DNA of 53,840 nucleotides from Fragilaria crotonensis (lineage: Eukaryota > Bacillariophyta > Fragilariophyceae > Fragilariales > Fragilariaceae), in the NCBI GenBank assembly GCA_022925895.1, contig JAKSYS010000423.1:1-53840 (forward strand), read 5' to 3'. The first letter of the stretch is position 1. Each line of letters starts with the position of its first letter. Made by a program: the position numbers and the translations under genes. Of the stretch, positions 30,861 to 40,806 are shown in pieces. The notes beneath the pieces are model-generated. The model did not search any database. It saw only the letters and a list, made by a program, of their open reading frames with translations, and had not been told where the DNA came from.

Positions 30861-31642
30861 GAGGCCAATGCTGAAATAGCGGCAGCAATTGTTCGGGCAC
30901 TATACAGTCTTTGAACTGCTGATGCAGATTTCATGTATCGTTTGGCCGACTACATGATTGCGGCGTTTGGGCTGAGGATCATGCGTGGCAGATCCGGATG
31001 CGTGTCTAAGGTCTACCTCTATTTGCGACCCTGAGTTTTACTTGGGTACGACGTTGTGAAATGCCACCACGTTGCCGAACGGAGTGCAACGTTGGGCGAT
31101 GAGCGAGTTCGTCCAGTGAGTACATCCACGAGGCCGTGCACAAACGTTCAGAAGTTCCATGATGTAAACTTCCCACGCGGCATTGGATATAGCAAGCAGA
31201 GAGACCGTTCCTTCCAGCTATGTGCCTGGAGTCGATGTTACTAGCCCGTTGTTGGACGCGACCTCTCTTCGTTCTCCCAGACGCAGATTGGTGTTCTGCG
31301 ATGGTGCATTGACTTGGGGCGAATCGATATCACAACTGAGATGTCGGAGTTGTTTTGTCTTGCTCAAGCGACCTCGTGACGGCCATTTGACCGCTGTCTT
31401 TTATACTTCGCGACTATCTCAATACGAAGAAATACAACGCAAGGACTGCGTTCGACCCGACGTATCTCGTGATAGACATGCCCTCGTCTAAGTAATGCGA
31501 TTGGAAGCAATGTTACGGGAACGTGAAGGAGGCGAAACCTCCGAATACGCCGGAGCCACAAGGAAGCAGTAGATCTTTGCCTACTTGTGGATTCCGATCA
31601 TGCCGGAGCTTCACGAACAGGTGAATTAGCTTCATCATCAAC

Positions 31643-31909
31643 ATGAATCAGCAGCCGCTGATTACGTGGTTCTTCTCAAGGAAACAGTCCACGATTGAGA
31701 CTAGTGTCCTCGGGGCCAAATTCGTGGCAATGAAGCAAGGCATGGGTACTCTTTGCAGTCTTCGCCACAGGCTCCGAATGATGGGTGTACAGCTATCCGG
31801 TCCCTCCTTCATTTGTTTGGGGACATGTGATACACAACACGCAACGACCGAATCGACTTTGAAAAAGAAGTCAATTCCGTACGTAATCATACAGTTCGCG
31901 AGGCGGTAG
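31643..31909 (+). pseudogene. Copia RNase H remnant
   Basis: Reads KQSTIETSVLGAKFVAMKQGM, LRHRLRMMGVQLSGPS and STLKKKSIPYVIIQFA. This is the copia RNase H segment (tSsfgaEfvAmk..., lr.kLRmmGv...gp, lkKKs..iayH). The catalytic Glu of the first motif is replaced by Lys and the DN motif by CDT. Confidence 0.75.
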
Positions 31910-32204
31910 CTCTGGGTGAATGTCTGACTGGACATGTGTCAATCCACGACAACCCCGCGGACATAAGTATGAAGTTTATCCCAGGTGGACAGAAGTATGA
32001 TCACCTTGTGGGATTGATCTTCTACGACCTTGCCGATCATCGTTGATAACCCCCTCATTGAGGTTCGAAGGGTTCTACGGGTTACCTTGATCGTCTTTTG
32101 ACGACTAAATATCACTTTGATCCGATGTTTCGTTTACATCTTGCTCGCTATATTACGACGAACTAAGCGACTCGCCCGACTTCGTCTGATTAGTTCGAGG
32201 GGAC

Positions 32205-32348
32205 TGATTTATTGTATGCGTTGTACGGTACACGACTGTACAGTATGCGGTACAATAGCTCGATCTCACAACTTGACCTATCCCATGATCTATACCCGTT
32301 ACTAGCATATCGTTGCACCGTCTCCCTTAGCACGTCTACTTTTACTCA
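32205..32348 (+). repeat. 3' LTR of the decayed copia element, just upstream of RRP15
   Basis: Identical to 26242-26385 and in the same orientation as the RRP15 gene. It ends 234 bases before the RRP15 start codon, so an LTR contribution to RRP15 transcription is possible. Confidence 0.85.
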
Positions 32349-32582
32349 CTCACGTGTTCACGGAATTCCTCGCATTTTTGTCGGGAGTCGTCGGGGCTCG
32401 GGGCGAGCGAAGGAACTCTTGGAAATTGAGTCGAATCAATCATTCATTTCTGTGTCTTGCTGTCAACCGCACAGGATCGCAAATCGCAACCATCAATCAT
32501 CGCCAGCACTTTTCAAGATTTTGTGTGTTTTTCTCTATTCGAATGCAAATCTGTTAGTCTGACAGGCGACAAAAACGTGACC

Positions 32583-33647
32583 ATGGCCAAATCCAAGAAC
32601 AAGACGAAGAAGGTGTCTCTCAAACGTAAAGCGCAAGAAGAGGCTGAAACTGGAGATCTCAAAAGATTTGCGGGGTCTAGTGACGAAGAACAAAACGATG
32701 ATGACGATATCGAGGACGATGACAACGTAGATCGGGACGACGAAGTTGATGATCTGGCTGTGGATGAAAACGAAATTGGAGAAGACGATGAATACGGGGT
32801 TGTCATGGAAGACGGTGAGAGAGACGAAGACCGTAATGATGGTGAAGAAGCCGATGTGGAAATAGAAGAATCAGATGAAGAAGATGCACAACGCGTGCAG
32901 GAAGAAGCTTCTGGCATGGCCAACGCAATGACTCGAATTCTCGGTACACAAACCAAAAAGGGGACCGCATCCGTCGTTCTTTCAAAGACTATCACACCCT
33001 TGCAGCGCCTTCAAAAAGAAGAGAAAGAACGGATATTAGCGGCGAAAGAGAAAAGAAAAATCAATCGGGATCGGAATCTCATGGCCTTGCACATCCCGCT
33101 GTCGGTTGCATCCTCGAACGCAACCACAACGAACACGTCCAACAGTTTAGTCAATGAATTGGAATTGGAACGCACACATCGTCGTGTAGCAACGCGTGGT
33201 GTAGTAGCACTCTTTAATGCTATTGCACAACATCAGAACGATGGACAAGGTGGTGCCGAAGCATCACAGCCCACAAAGGACTCAAAGGAAGTGAAGAAGA
33301 TGACGAAACACGGGTTTTTGGATCTGATCAAGACAACGGCCAAGGAGTCAACCACATCGTCAACAACCAAAGCAAATACAAATGAAGTTACTCAAAGCAC
33401 GGGATCGAAACCGAAGTGGAATGCACTTCAAGACGACTACTTGCTCGGGTCCAGGCTAAAGGATTGGGACAAGGAATCATCGGATGACGACGATGATGCC
33501 GCCGATGAGCCAGTGGATGACACTTGGGATGATGATGCGCCAAAAGACACTAAGGCTGTTCGAACCAAAAAGGCTCCTGATACCAAGAAAACGAAAAAGG
33601 TACCAGCGAAGGGCAGAGTGCGGACAAAGGAAGCGAACGAAAGGTAA
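32583..33647 (+). CDS. RRP15: RRP15-like ribosome biogenesis protein, 354 aa
   Basis: RRP15 is a nucleolar factor needed for maturation of the large ribosomal subunit rRNAs. I chose the Met at 32583 (context GACCATGGCC) over the in-frame Met at 32457, because the intervening residues look like translated leader. The N-terminus is Lys-rich (MAKSKNKTKKVSLKRK), followed by a highly acidic stretch (about residues 35-105), usual for nucleolar proteins. The conserved core begins GMANAMTRILGTQTKK, continues through LSKTITPLQRLQKEEKERIL and ends RRVATRGVVALFNAIAQHQ, the RRP15 hallmark. The C-terminal third is low-complexity with a WNALQDDYLLGSRLKDWD segment. The frame is clean. The promoter region is occupied by a copia LTR. 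Confidence 0.88.
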   Translation: MAKSKNKTKKVSLKRKAQEEAETGDLKRFAGSSDEEQNDDDDIEDDDNVDRDDEVDDLAVDENEIGEDDEYGVVMEDGERDEDRNDGEEADVEIEESDEEDAQRVQEEASGMANAMTRILGTQTKKGTASVVLSKTITPLQRLQKEEKERILAAKEKRKINRDRNLMALHIPLSVASSNATTTNTSNSLVNELELERTHRRVATRGVVALFNAIAQHQNDGQGGAEASQPTKDSKEVKKMTKHGFLDLIKTTAKESTTSSTTKANTNEVTQSTGSKPKWNALQDDYLLGSRLKDWDKESSDDDDDAADEPVDDTWDDDAPKDTKAVRTKKAPDTKKTKKVPAKGRVRTKEANER

Positions 33648-33764
33648 AAAATAAGTCATGAACCACAGGATACAGGAATGGTTTAATGATGGATGACCCC
33701 TTTCGTACGGTATGCTTCTCATTTCTGACGAGCATCTTACAAGATCGTAGTAGTACTCATAAAC

Positions 33765-34579
33765 CTACACTTGAGTAATGTTTCCACCATATTCCTCCTC
33801 ATCGAGTTCGTGCAGCGTATCCAGTTGATCGTGCCGTCCTTCGTTGCCTTCACTGTCGATCGCGAGCAACTCCGAGAGCCTGAGTAGTGTCCATATCGCA
33901 TGAGCGATGCTCGAAGACGTCGAACCTTGATGACTGCTGCTGTTACGAGTCGATGGACCATGGTTATTGCACATTGGAAACCATGTCCCAATTGTTCTTA
34001 CTACGATGTGAAAGCACTCAACATGAGCCCTGCTCTCAGACCCTCCTTCTTCAAGGTCCATGGTCGGTGTCTGGCTCCATGCGTCGAACGAAGCTCTTTT
34101 CCTGTTACTTCACAAATGTGGTTTTCCTTTTGCTTTCCGCATTTACCACACCTGTAGCTCTTTCTTTTTCTTCCTTGTGGAAGTTGCACCCTTGTCTCCA
34201 ATGCGATGGTCACTGCGCCTGCTGCTGGCGGGACACATACTTCTGCATTTATTGGATCAAGTTTTTGTCTCGTTCGTTTTGGCATGGCCTCATGCACATT
34301 GTCTGAGTCTCCAATCACGCCTACAGCGAGCAGTGACGACTCGAGGCTCTCGTCTGGTAAGCATCCAAACGGACCATTCAACAGATCCTCCAGCAGAGGG
34401 TCGAGGGAATCCTCGGATGCCGTTGATTGAACCTGCAGCACGACCGGGTCCTGACTTGGGACGCTCGCCGCTGCTGGCGAGGTGAAAGGATCACGTTTCT
34501 CCTCCTGCGACAACATCGACGGATTGTCAGACGGCTCCTCCGGCGCAGTCCACATCCTGGCTACCAGCAGAGAAAGCAT
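33765..34579 (-). CDS. Uncharacterised zinc-knuckle protein, split over two frames
   Basis: The first part (34579 downward) is acidic and Ser/Pro-rich (PLLEDLLNGPFGCLPDESLE), then carries KRKSYRCGKCGKQKENHIC, a CxxCxxxxxxHxC zinc knuckle that I associate with predicted nuclear proteins of diatoms and other stramenopiles. It stops at 34001. The adjacent frame continues with TIGTWFPMCNN, a Ser-rich patch, AHAIWTLLRLSELLAID and ELDEEEYGGNITQV ending at 33765, which looks coding. A frame change near 34000-34060 joins them; I see no convincing intron, so a 1-base indel is likely. Function unknown; DNA or RNA binding is inference from the knuckle. It is convergent with RRP15. Confidence 0.5.
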
Positions 34580-34957
34580 GTGTGAGATTGAGTGCTACTT
34601 CGTGTCAACAACAATTCTTTAGAGTGCTCGCATACCCAGCACAGCCGCTTGCACCCTGTCGACTTTATCTATGTTTGAAGTGGAATGAGAATAAAGTGTG
34701 TGGACTTAAAATTTTCAAAGTCTACGCCATGCTATAGGCAGTCTCAGGGCGGGATGTACAGCCGGCTGGCTCTGTCCGAACTCAAGTGATTGAGGAGGTG
34801 AAGTAGCAGTCACACATTCACTGTACCAGCATACTGTACCGGTACCAGGTACGAGTACAGTAGGAACACCGATATGAAATAGAGGTGCATGATCGCAGAA
34901 CACCAACTCTCGGCAGACACTCCATCTTCATTTTTCCACGACAATCTACCTTGACTG
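34580..34957. other. Spacer with GTAC motifs
   Basis: About 380 bases between the zinc-knuckle gene start and the synthetase stop. It contains CTGTACCGGTACCAGGTACGAGTACAG near 34836. No gene is supported. Confidence 0.5.
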
Positions 34958-37201
34958 TTAAGCGCTGATCGCCTTGTCCTGTGCACGATCTCTCTCGATT
35001 TCTGCTTCCTCGTCGCCATAGATTCTATTGATGATGTCCATGTACGTTTGAATAACCTTGTGTCGTCGGATACTCATCTTTGGTGTCAGCATATTGTTGG
35101 CTGCCGTAAATGGTGCTACGAATGCCCATCGAGTTGGCACTTCATACTTCTTGAGTCTCCAACAATTCGCAACAATCTCTGCATCAATCAGCGCTTTCAC
35201 ACGCTTATCATTGATCAGGTCCTCATCAGACACTTCGTTTGGATTGTTCAGTTTTAGCTCCGCCCGAATCGCATTAAGCTCTGGGACCAGGAGTGCAACA
35301 TTGTGGGGTCTGTTCGCTCCATAGAGCACAACCTGGTTGATGAATCGGCTCATTCCGATGGCCTCTTCGATAGGAGTCGGAACAACATATTTTCCATTCT
35401 CAAGCTTGTATTGCTCCTTCAAGCGTCCAGTCACCTTAAGAAAGCCATTGTCCATTCTCCCAAGATCGCCAGTGTGGAACCTAGAGGAGAAATTCTGGCG
35501 TGAGATCCAAAAATTGCAAGCGGGCAAGACAGAAATGAAGAAGAACGACATGAAAACTTACATCCTCGAAACACCATCGGGTGCCATCGAAATCACTTCA
35601 GCGGTTGCCTCGGGATTCTTGTAATAGCTTCGCATGATATTGGGACCAACGCAGCAAATCTCACCTTCCTCACCATCGGCTGCTTCCTTTCCATCGTTCA
35701 TGATAAGCACTTGAACACCACCAATAGGACGTCCGACGTAGCCATTGCGTCGATTCTCGGGAGTGTTAATAGCAATGATAGGCGACGTCTCTGTCAAGCC
35801 ATAGCCTTCGCAGACTGCAATACCCAAATCATCCATGAAGTCCAAAACTTCGGCTGGACAGGCAGCGCCAGCAACGAAGGCATGTTTCAAGTGTCCACCA
35901 AAGCGAGCCCGTATCTTGTCCAAAATAATGCGATCAAGGACTTTGAGTTGCAAATTCTCGAGTGGTCCCAAAGGTCCTCGCAGTCCAACAGCCGCATCGG
36001 CTTGACGACGGCCCATATCAAGTGCACGTTTCATGAGACGCTTCTTGAGCGGAGATGACGATTCAATCATATTGTGAACACCGTCATAGATACGCTTGTA
36101 CAAAGTGGGGACTGAGAATAGAATCGTTGGCTTCACAAGCTGCAAATCTTCCAAAATGAGTGGCACGCCCCTTCCAATTCCAATAGAGGCACCTTGCGAC
36201 ATGCAACCCCACAATTCACAGGTTTGCCCGTACGAGTGGGCCCAGGGAAGAAAAGCCAATGTCCGATCCGACTCGTGAATGAAATTGTGTGGATCTTCCA
36301 CCATGGTGCGGACACCAGCCTTGATATTTGAAACAATGTTGTTGTGTGTCAATTCAACTCCCTTTGGCTTTCCAGTAGTGCCAGATGTATAAATCAAGTC
36401 AGCCAGATCTTCCGATGTCGGCTTGATTACAGCAGCTCGTGTGGCTCCGACCTTGTCCAGTGCCGTGGCGAAAGCGTGCGGTTCGCCGAGTGAACCGTCA
36501 AAACATAGAGTCGCCTGAACCGATGGGGTTGAAGGCAACACTTCTTTCTGTACCATCTTGTAGATTGCTTCGGTGGCGCAAAAGAGAGTCGAGCAACCCG
36601 AGTCGTTGATAATATAAGTCCAATCGTCAGGGAGTTGAGCCTCGTACATAGGAACAACAGTAGCATTGAGTGAGTAGGAAGCCGTAGCAACGGCAGCCCA
36701 CTCCCAACGATTGTTAGCGATCAGTCCAACCTTAGAGTACTCGACAACGCCTGATGAAGGGAGTGACTGTTAGAAGACGACTTGTTCACTTGCGAACAAA
36801 ACGAAGCAACAATCATCACCCGTACGATGGCGTTACGTACCAATATCTTTGAGGACTGCTCGAGTCTTGTCGACCAGAGCGCTGAACTCCTGGTAAGTCA
36901 TCCACTGAAATGCTCCGCTGTCGCCCTCCTTCGCGTAAGTTCCGAATATGTTTCTCGGTTCAAAGACTGCGCAGGCTGAGAGTTGAAGCTCATGAAGCGT
37001 CTGAAAGTTGGTGTAACCCTCGCTGTCCATCATACCAGCAGCTTGGAGCGACGCCACGCGCTCATTCTTGGTCCCAGAGGCGAAGCTTCGGAATCCAAAA
37101 TCTTTGTTCGACGGAAAGATAGCCGCACCTTGAGATCCAGAAACTCGCACAACACGCGAGCCGACGCGATGAACGAGAGAGCGGAGCTGAGGAGACGCCA
37201 T
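34958..37201 (-). CDS. Long-chain acyl-CoA synthetase, three exons, 690 aa
   Basis: Activates long-chain fatty acids to acyl-CoA with ATP, feeding lipid synthesis or beta-oxidation. Exons are 37201-36841, 36750-35562 and 35480-34958; introns 36751-36840 (GTACGT...CATCAG) and 35481-35561 (GTAAGT...CTCTAG) rejoin the frame exactly (2073 nt). The N-terminus is Arg-rich (SLVHRVGSRVVRVS, FRSFAS), a likely mitochondrial presequence. The AMP-binding signature YTSGTTGKPKGVE lies near residue 241, followed by FLPWAHSYGQ, GYGLTETSP, HTGDLGRMD near 518 and the C-terminal GRLKEQYKLENGKYV linker, all typical of ACSL enzymes. The length is normal for the family. The substrate chain length is not readable. 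Frames are clean across all exons. Confidence 0.93.
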
Positions 37202-37739
37202 TGCAGCAGTAGTCGCTCTGAATTATGAGAATTGAGGAGAACTTATCGACGACAGTTGTCCCACAAGGGGTGATGGGGGTTCGGACATCGGATCGTGCCG
37301 AAGGAGGTGAACTATCACAGGGCACAGGGTGCGAAATTGATGATGCGCCGAATGTTGATGTCAAACCATTGACACCATTCTCAAGGCACCCGGAAAAGTG
37401 GCTTAAGGCAAAGTTTTTCTCGTATTAATCCTACTCGTGACGTCAATCCTTGAATTCCTATCTAATTCAGTTGTGAAAATGGACCTAGGACGTCCGGTAA
37501 ATGACGGTTGGAGTGATCTTCGGAGTAACGTCTTTGAAATTTTCGCGCGGTGGAAGCATCTGGTTCTGGCTGTCTGCGCGATGACCGATGACATCCATTT
37601 CAAGTCGCATCGTGTCTCGTGTCCCAGGTAAACGCGAAGCATTAGAACAGATTAAGTCGATCGAAGGATTTCGATTTTATTGATCAACCTCGACCAAACG
37701 TTATAGCGCTAAGGAAATATGGACATGTCGAAAACGGAT
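37202..37739. other. Upstream region of the acyl-CoA synthetase gene
   Basis: About 540 bases between the synthetase start and the cereblon stop, which lie on the same strand. No coding region is supported. It should hold the synthetase promoter and the cereblon 3' end. Confidence 0.5.
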
Positions 37740-39332
37740 TTAAAGTGTCGTGACTGAAGCCCCGCTTAAACCCCAAAATCGCTCAGGTCGATTGGCATCG
37801 GCTTTATTGGATCCGGATTGACTGACAGATTGGAACTTCCAACCGAGGTGAGAGAAACAATGCCGACAGTAAGTTATAGTCCATGAATAACCAGGAAACC
37901 AACTATCCTTGGTTTCTGCGCTTCCTGTGCACACAAGCTTTTGTTCTTCCACCTCTCGAACAGTGACCGTCTGGTGAATCACGCCATATTCGTTTACGTA
38001 GGCTCCAGTAGTACCATCGGCGCCTCCGACAGTAAACAAATTGGACGTGGCTGAGATCTTGGAACGACATAACTTGCAACAGACAAATGCTTGCTTCTGC
38101 TCCAGAGCAACCAACTTGATTTTCAAACACTTGAGCCGCTCCAGTGTCGACTCTAGTTCTAACAGATGCAACTTTTCAGATTCCTTGAGGGGCATGTTCG
38201 CCGCAATCCAAAAGGAAAAGGGTGTTGGATCTTTCGTCCCGATATTGTTCAATCCATTTAAGCCTGGGACTCGGACCAGAATATCTCTGATTTCGGACGC
38301 TATTTTCCAGGGCCACATCCTTTCGAGAATGAACTTTGGGATCATCGAAACAGAAGCAAGCTTGTCAATGATTCGGTCATGATGATCTGATACAGATCCT
38401 AGTGGAACTATTGGTGGAAGCGGTAGCTCTTCATCCCACATTTCCTCGACACGATAGAATCGAACTTCGGACGTGTAGTGATCAACTCTACTGGGACGGT
38501 GGCGACCGTCATCTACAGCCTGCATTACTCGGAAGCGACCAGTTCCCAGAGCAGTCACTGCCAACTCACCACTGCCGCTTGCTTGGCGCCATAATCCCCT
38601 TGACCCCAAATCTGTTGTTGTTTCATGTGTGTTCGTGATGGTGACCAGCGTTCCGATGCGGCCCAACAATGGGTCGCATTGAGAGTCATTTGGTCTTCTT
38701 GCGTGAGAACTAACTGGTACTTCGTCTTCGACTTCGTCACTTCCAACTTCGTCCTCCTGATCGTCGTCATTATTGAATAGCTGTTCCATGTCAAAATGCT
38801 GCAGCACATTCATTATATCAACACTTCTTCGACGATCGATAGTGGTTCGCATCCAGGAGTTTCGCTGCTGGGCGGCACGCCGCAGCTCCGCACGCGAATC
38901 TTCGACATCCGTCACGACACCAATTGTTATCTCTTCATCCGTTCCCAATTGTCGACTGGCATGAATTTTTTGCCCCAAATACTCAACCCAACGATCCTGA
39001 TGCAATCGAAGTGGAAGAACAGTCCCTGGAAATACAACGACATTCTTGACCAAAAGTATGGGTATTTCAATGCACTGAAGTTGACCACAGCCATCCGCAT
39101 TGTGTACATCCATATCAGCTCCACCCGGTGATGATATCGATCGACGATGCCTTTTTGCATTCATCATAGATTCAGACATGAGAGGATGGGATGTTCCTGG
39201 AAGGTACGTGTGATCTCGTGCTCGTTGCGGGACTGGAGCAGCAACAGAATCTTCTTCGTCATTGCCATCGTCGCTGTCCTCATTGGCTTGATCTTGACTC
39301 ATTCTTCTTGGGGGTGAGATGCGTGACATCAA
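37740..39332 (-). CDS. CRBN: Cereblon-like protein (Lon N-domain plus CULT domain), 530 aa
   Basis: Cereblon is the substrate receptor of a CUL4-DDB1 ubiquitin ligase; its CULT domain binds C-terminal cyclic imides of proteins and, in animals, thalidomide. The N-terminus is acidic and disordered (DSDDGNDEEDS). The Lon-type substrate domain starts at about residue 88 (IEIPILLVKNVVVFPGTVLP) and runs to about 390, with an acidic insert near 190-210. The CULT domain spans about 415-528: zinc ligands Cys419/Cys422 (CKLC) and Cys489/Cys492 (CRHC), YVNEYGVIHQTVTV, SWFPGYSWTI, HLGWKF and FWGL. The three Trp of the imide cage are present (478, 484, 498). The frame is clean and without introns. Confidence 0.92.
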   Translation of the reverse strand: MMSRISPPRRMSQDQANEDSDDGNDEEDSVAAPVPQRARDHTYLPGTSHPLMSESMMNAKRHRRSISSPGGADMDVHNADGCGQLQCIEIPILLVKNVVVFPGTVLPLRLHQDRWVEYLGQKIHASRQLGTDEEITIGVVTDVEDSRAELRRAAQQRNSWMRTTIDRRRSVDIMNVLQHFDMEQLFNNDDDQEDEVGSDEVEDEVPVSSHARRPNDSQCDPLLGRIGTLVTITNTHETTTDLGSRGLWRQASGSGELAVTALGTGRFRVMQAVDDGRHRPSRVDHYTSEVRFYRVEEMWDEELPLPPIVPLGSVSDHHDRIIDKLASVSMIPKFILERMWPWKIASEIRDILVRVPGLNGLNNIGTKDPTPFSFWIAANMPLKESEKLHLLELESTLERLKCLKIKLVALEQKQAFVCCKLCRSKISATSNLFTVGGADGTTGAYVNEYGVIHQTVTVREVEEQKLVCTGSAETKDSWFPGYSWTITYCRHCFSHLGWKFQSVSQSGSNKADANRPERFWGLSGASVTTL

Positions 39333-40085
39333 TCAGGGAAGACAGATCTCTAGTTGTGGGCAGCCAGGCGTCACTTGGATTGGGTATGCGGTGCAGGGTT
39401 CAATGTGTCAAGCCATCAGTCGATTGCGAACAGCAAGCAAAGGCAACAAGCATCAAGTTTTTCATCGAAAGCTGCAAGAAGCAAGAACCGAATGTCCGGT
39501 TATGTAAGTGTGACGTGTAAATGATCGCAATATAAGCGTCTGGGAGCGAGGCGTACGTTTACTTTCTTACGACAGTCATGCACTAAATGCGTGACACATG
39601 AGCTCCTTTTTATACAAAATCCGTGCTCTGCGTCTTTATGCGTAGTGCGCTATATCATTGAAACGAGTAAGTACGGTACACAAATAGGACGTACTTTGTA
39701 CCTTGTGCATAGCGTTGAAAGTTGAAACCATTTAGACCTACTTCCAGCTTTGACACGTTTGCTGATTTTGATATGCTGTTATACAGTACCTGGTACTTGT
39801 AGCATGTGTTAAATAGCGTATAGTACCTAGTACTCCAGTACTACAGTCACGGGATTGCAATACCGGTAGCAATATTGGAGTACTGGAGTACTGTCGTGAG
39901 TCGTGAGCACCAGAAGCGCAGAAGTGTATTCGTGCACTCGTGACTCTTGTGTTACTGGTACCTGGTACGAGTTTCGAGTGATGATGTTATACTACAGTAC
40001 TTTGTACTGTAGTACATGAAAATCGTACGAAGTCCTCCACCATTATCTCATTTTCTTGATTGTTCGTCTTGCTTGTCGACATCAG
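39333..40085. other. Divergent spacer between cereblon and the methyltransferase gene
   Basis: About 750 bases with the densest GTAC/CAGTAC/CTGGTAC content in the window (39660-40015), including the perfect hairpin at 39991-40013. No gene is supported. It should contain both flanking promoters. Confidence 0.5.
39991..40013. repeat. Perfect 10-bp hairpin ACTACAGTAC-TTT-GTACTGTAGT
   Basis: Inverted repeat with a three-base loop, about 70 bases upstream of the methyltransferase start. Function unknown; part of the GTAC palindrome family. Confidence 0.85.
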
Positions 40086-40102
40086 ATGCAATCCTCAACA
40101 TT
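40086..40102 (+). pseudogene. First five codons of the methyltransferase gene, cut by the copia insertion
   Basis: ATG CAA TCC TCA ACA TT| is interrupted by the 5' LTR. After the 3' LTR the duplicated ACATT is followed by AGCAAATGGAAACG, which continues the same frame (MQSST-L-ANGNDD). The target duplication is ACATT at 40098-40102 and 47184-47188. Confidence 0.8.
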
Positions 40103-40481
40103 TGTGGAAGTACGAAACGTCTTGCCTTAGGAGCATACGTCACGTACCTTCCATCATGTTTTTACGTTTCATTCTTATTTTCAAACCGATTTCTAAACTA
40201 TGCAAATGTGTCAGTTGGCACTTTGCACAGTTTAGTTTCGTATCACAATAATTCAATAACATGACATGCAAATCCCTTTCATCGAACTCGATCCAACTAC
40301 CGATCACCACGTCGCCCATATTCATGATCGACCATGTACAATAATCCTGCTATTGCCGTAGCATCTGCGTCGCGTGCATATACCGCTCAGTGCTATCATT
40401 CACACTTCGGATATCTAACTGCCCTTTACTAAGACGTTTCACGACTAAGCTACGGTCTAACGCAGAATACACCATTTCACA
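40103..40481 (+). repeat. 5' LTR of the intact copia element
   Basis: 379 bases, TG...CA termini. It differs from the 3' LTR only around 40232-40242. Confidence 0.93.
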
Positions 40482-40493
40482 GGTTATGAGCCC
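40482..40493 (+). promoter_or_regulatory. Primer-binding site GGTTATGAGCCC (internal initiator tRNA-Met)
   Basis: It directly follows the LTR. Its complement GGGCTCATAACC matches the anticodon arm of initiator tRNA-Met (the yeast arm reads GGGCUCAUAACCC), not the usual 3' acceptor end. This implies priming by a half tRNA, as known for Drosophila copia. Confidence 0.75.
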
Positions 40494-40806
40494 AATGTCT
40501 CGCTCCTTCTCGTTTCGCGAGATCAGAAATTATGACCGAGTTTCATCTTCATCCAAATCATCAGATTATCATTCCATCCTTTCCGGTCCAATCACGACTT
40601 TCTGAATCCTTCCATCTAGTCCCCACGTGATCACACTTCATCCTTCATCCCGCGCCACGTCCTTGACCATACCACTACCTAGCACAAGTCTACACATCTC
40701 TGGTACAAGCCATGCGCTATCTCTCATCTCTACACTCCGCCTAATTTCTCACAATTTCGACTTTTTCGACTATCTCTCCATCCCCTCATCCCTCCTTTCG
40801 TCAACC

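Larger units (their letters stand above)
26242..32348 (+). mobile_element. Decayed Ty1/copia retrotransposon with identical 144-bp LTRs
   Basis: Bases 26242-26385 and 32205-32348 are identical (TGATTTATTG...TTTACTCA) and start TG and end CA. CTCA flanks both sides (26238-26241; 32349-32352), a likely target duplication, though only four bases. A purine tract (CGAGGGGAC) precedes the 3' LTR. Inside, fragments of gag (27497-27965), protease-region (28353-28637), reverse transcriptase (about 30370-30860) and RNase H (31643-31909) follow the copia order, all broken by stops and frameshifts. The family differs from the intact element at 40103-47183. Identical LTRs with a ruined interior point to mobilisation in trans or to LTR gene conversion. 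Confidence 0.85.

Noticed and set aside
32457-32582. In-frame upstream extension of RRP15
   Set aside because: The extension (STAQDRKSQPSI...) does not resemble RRP15 N-termini, and the Met at 32583 has a much better context, so the later start was chosen.
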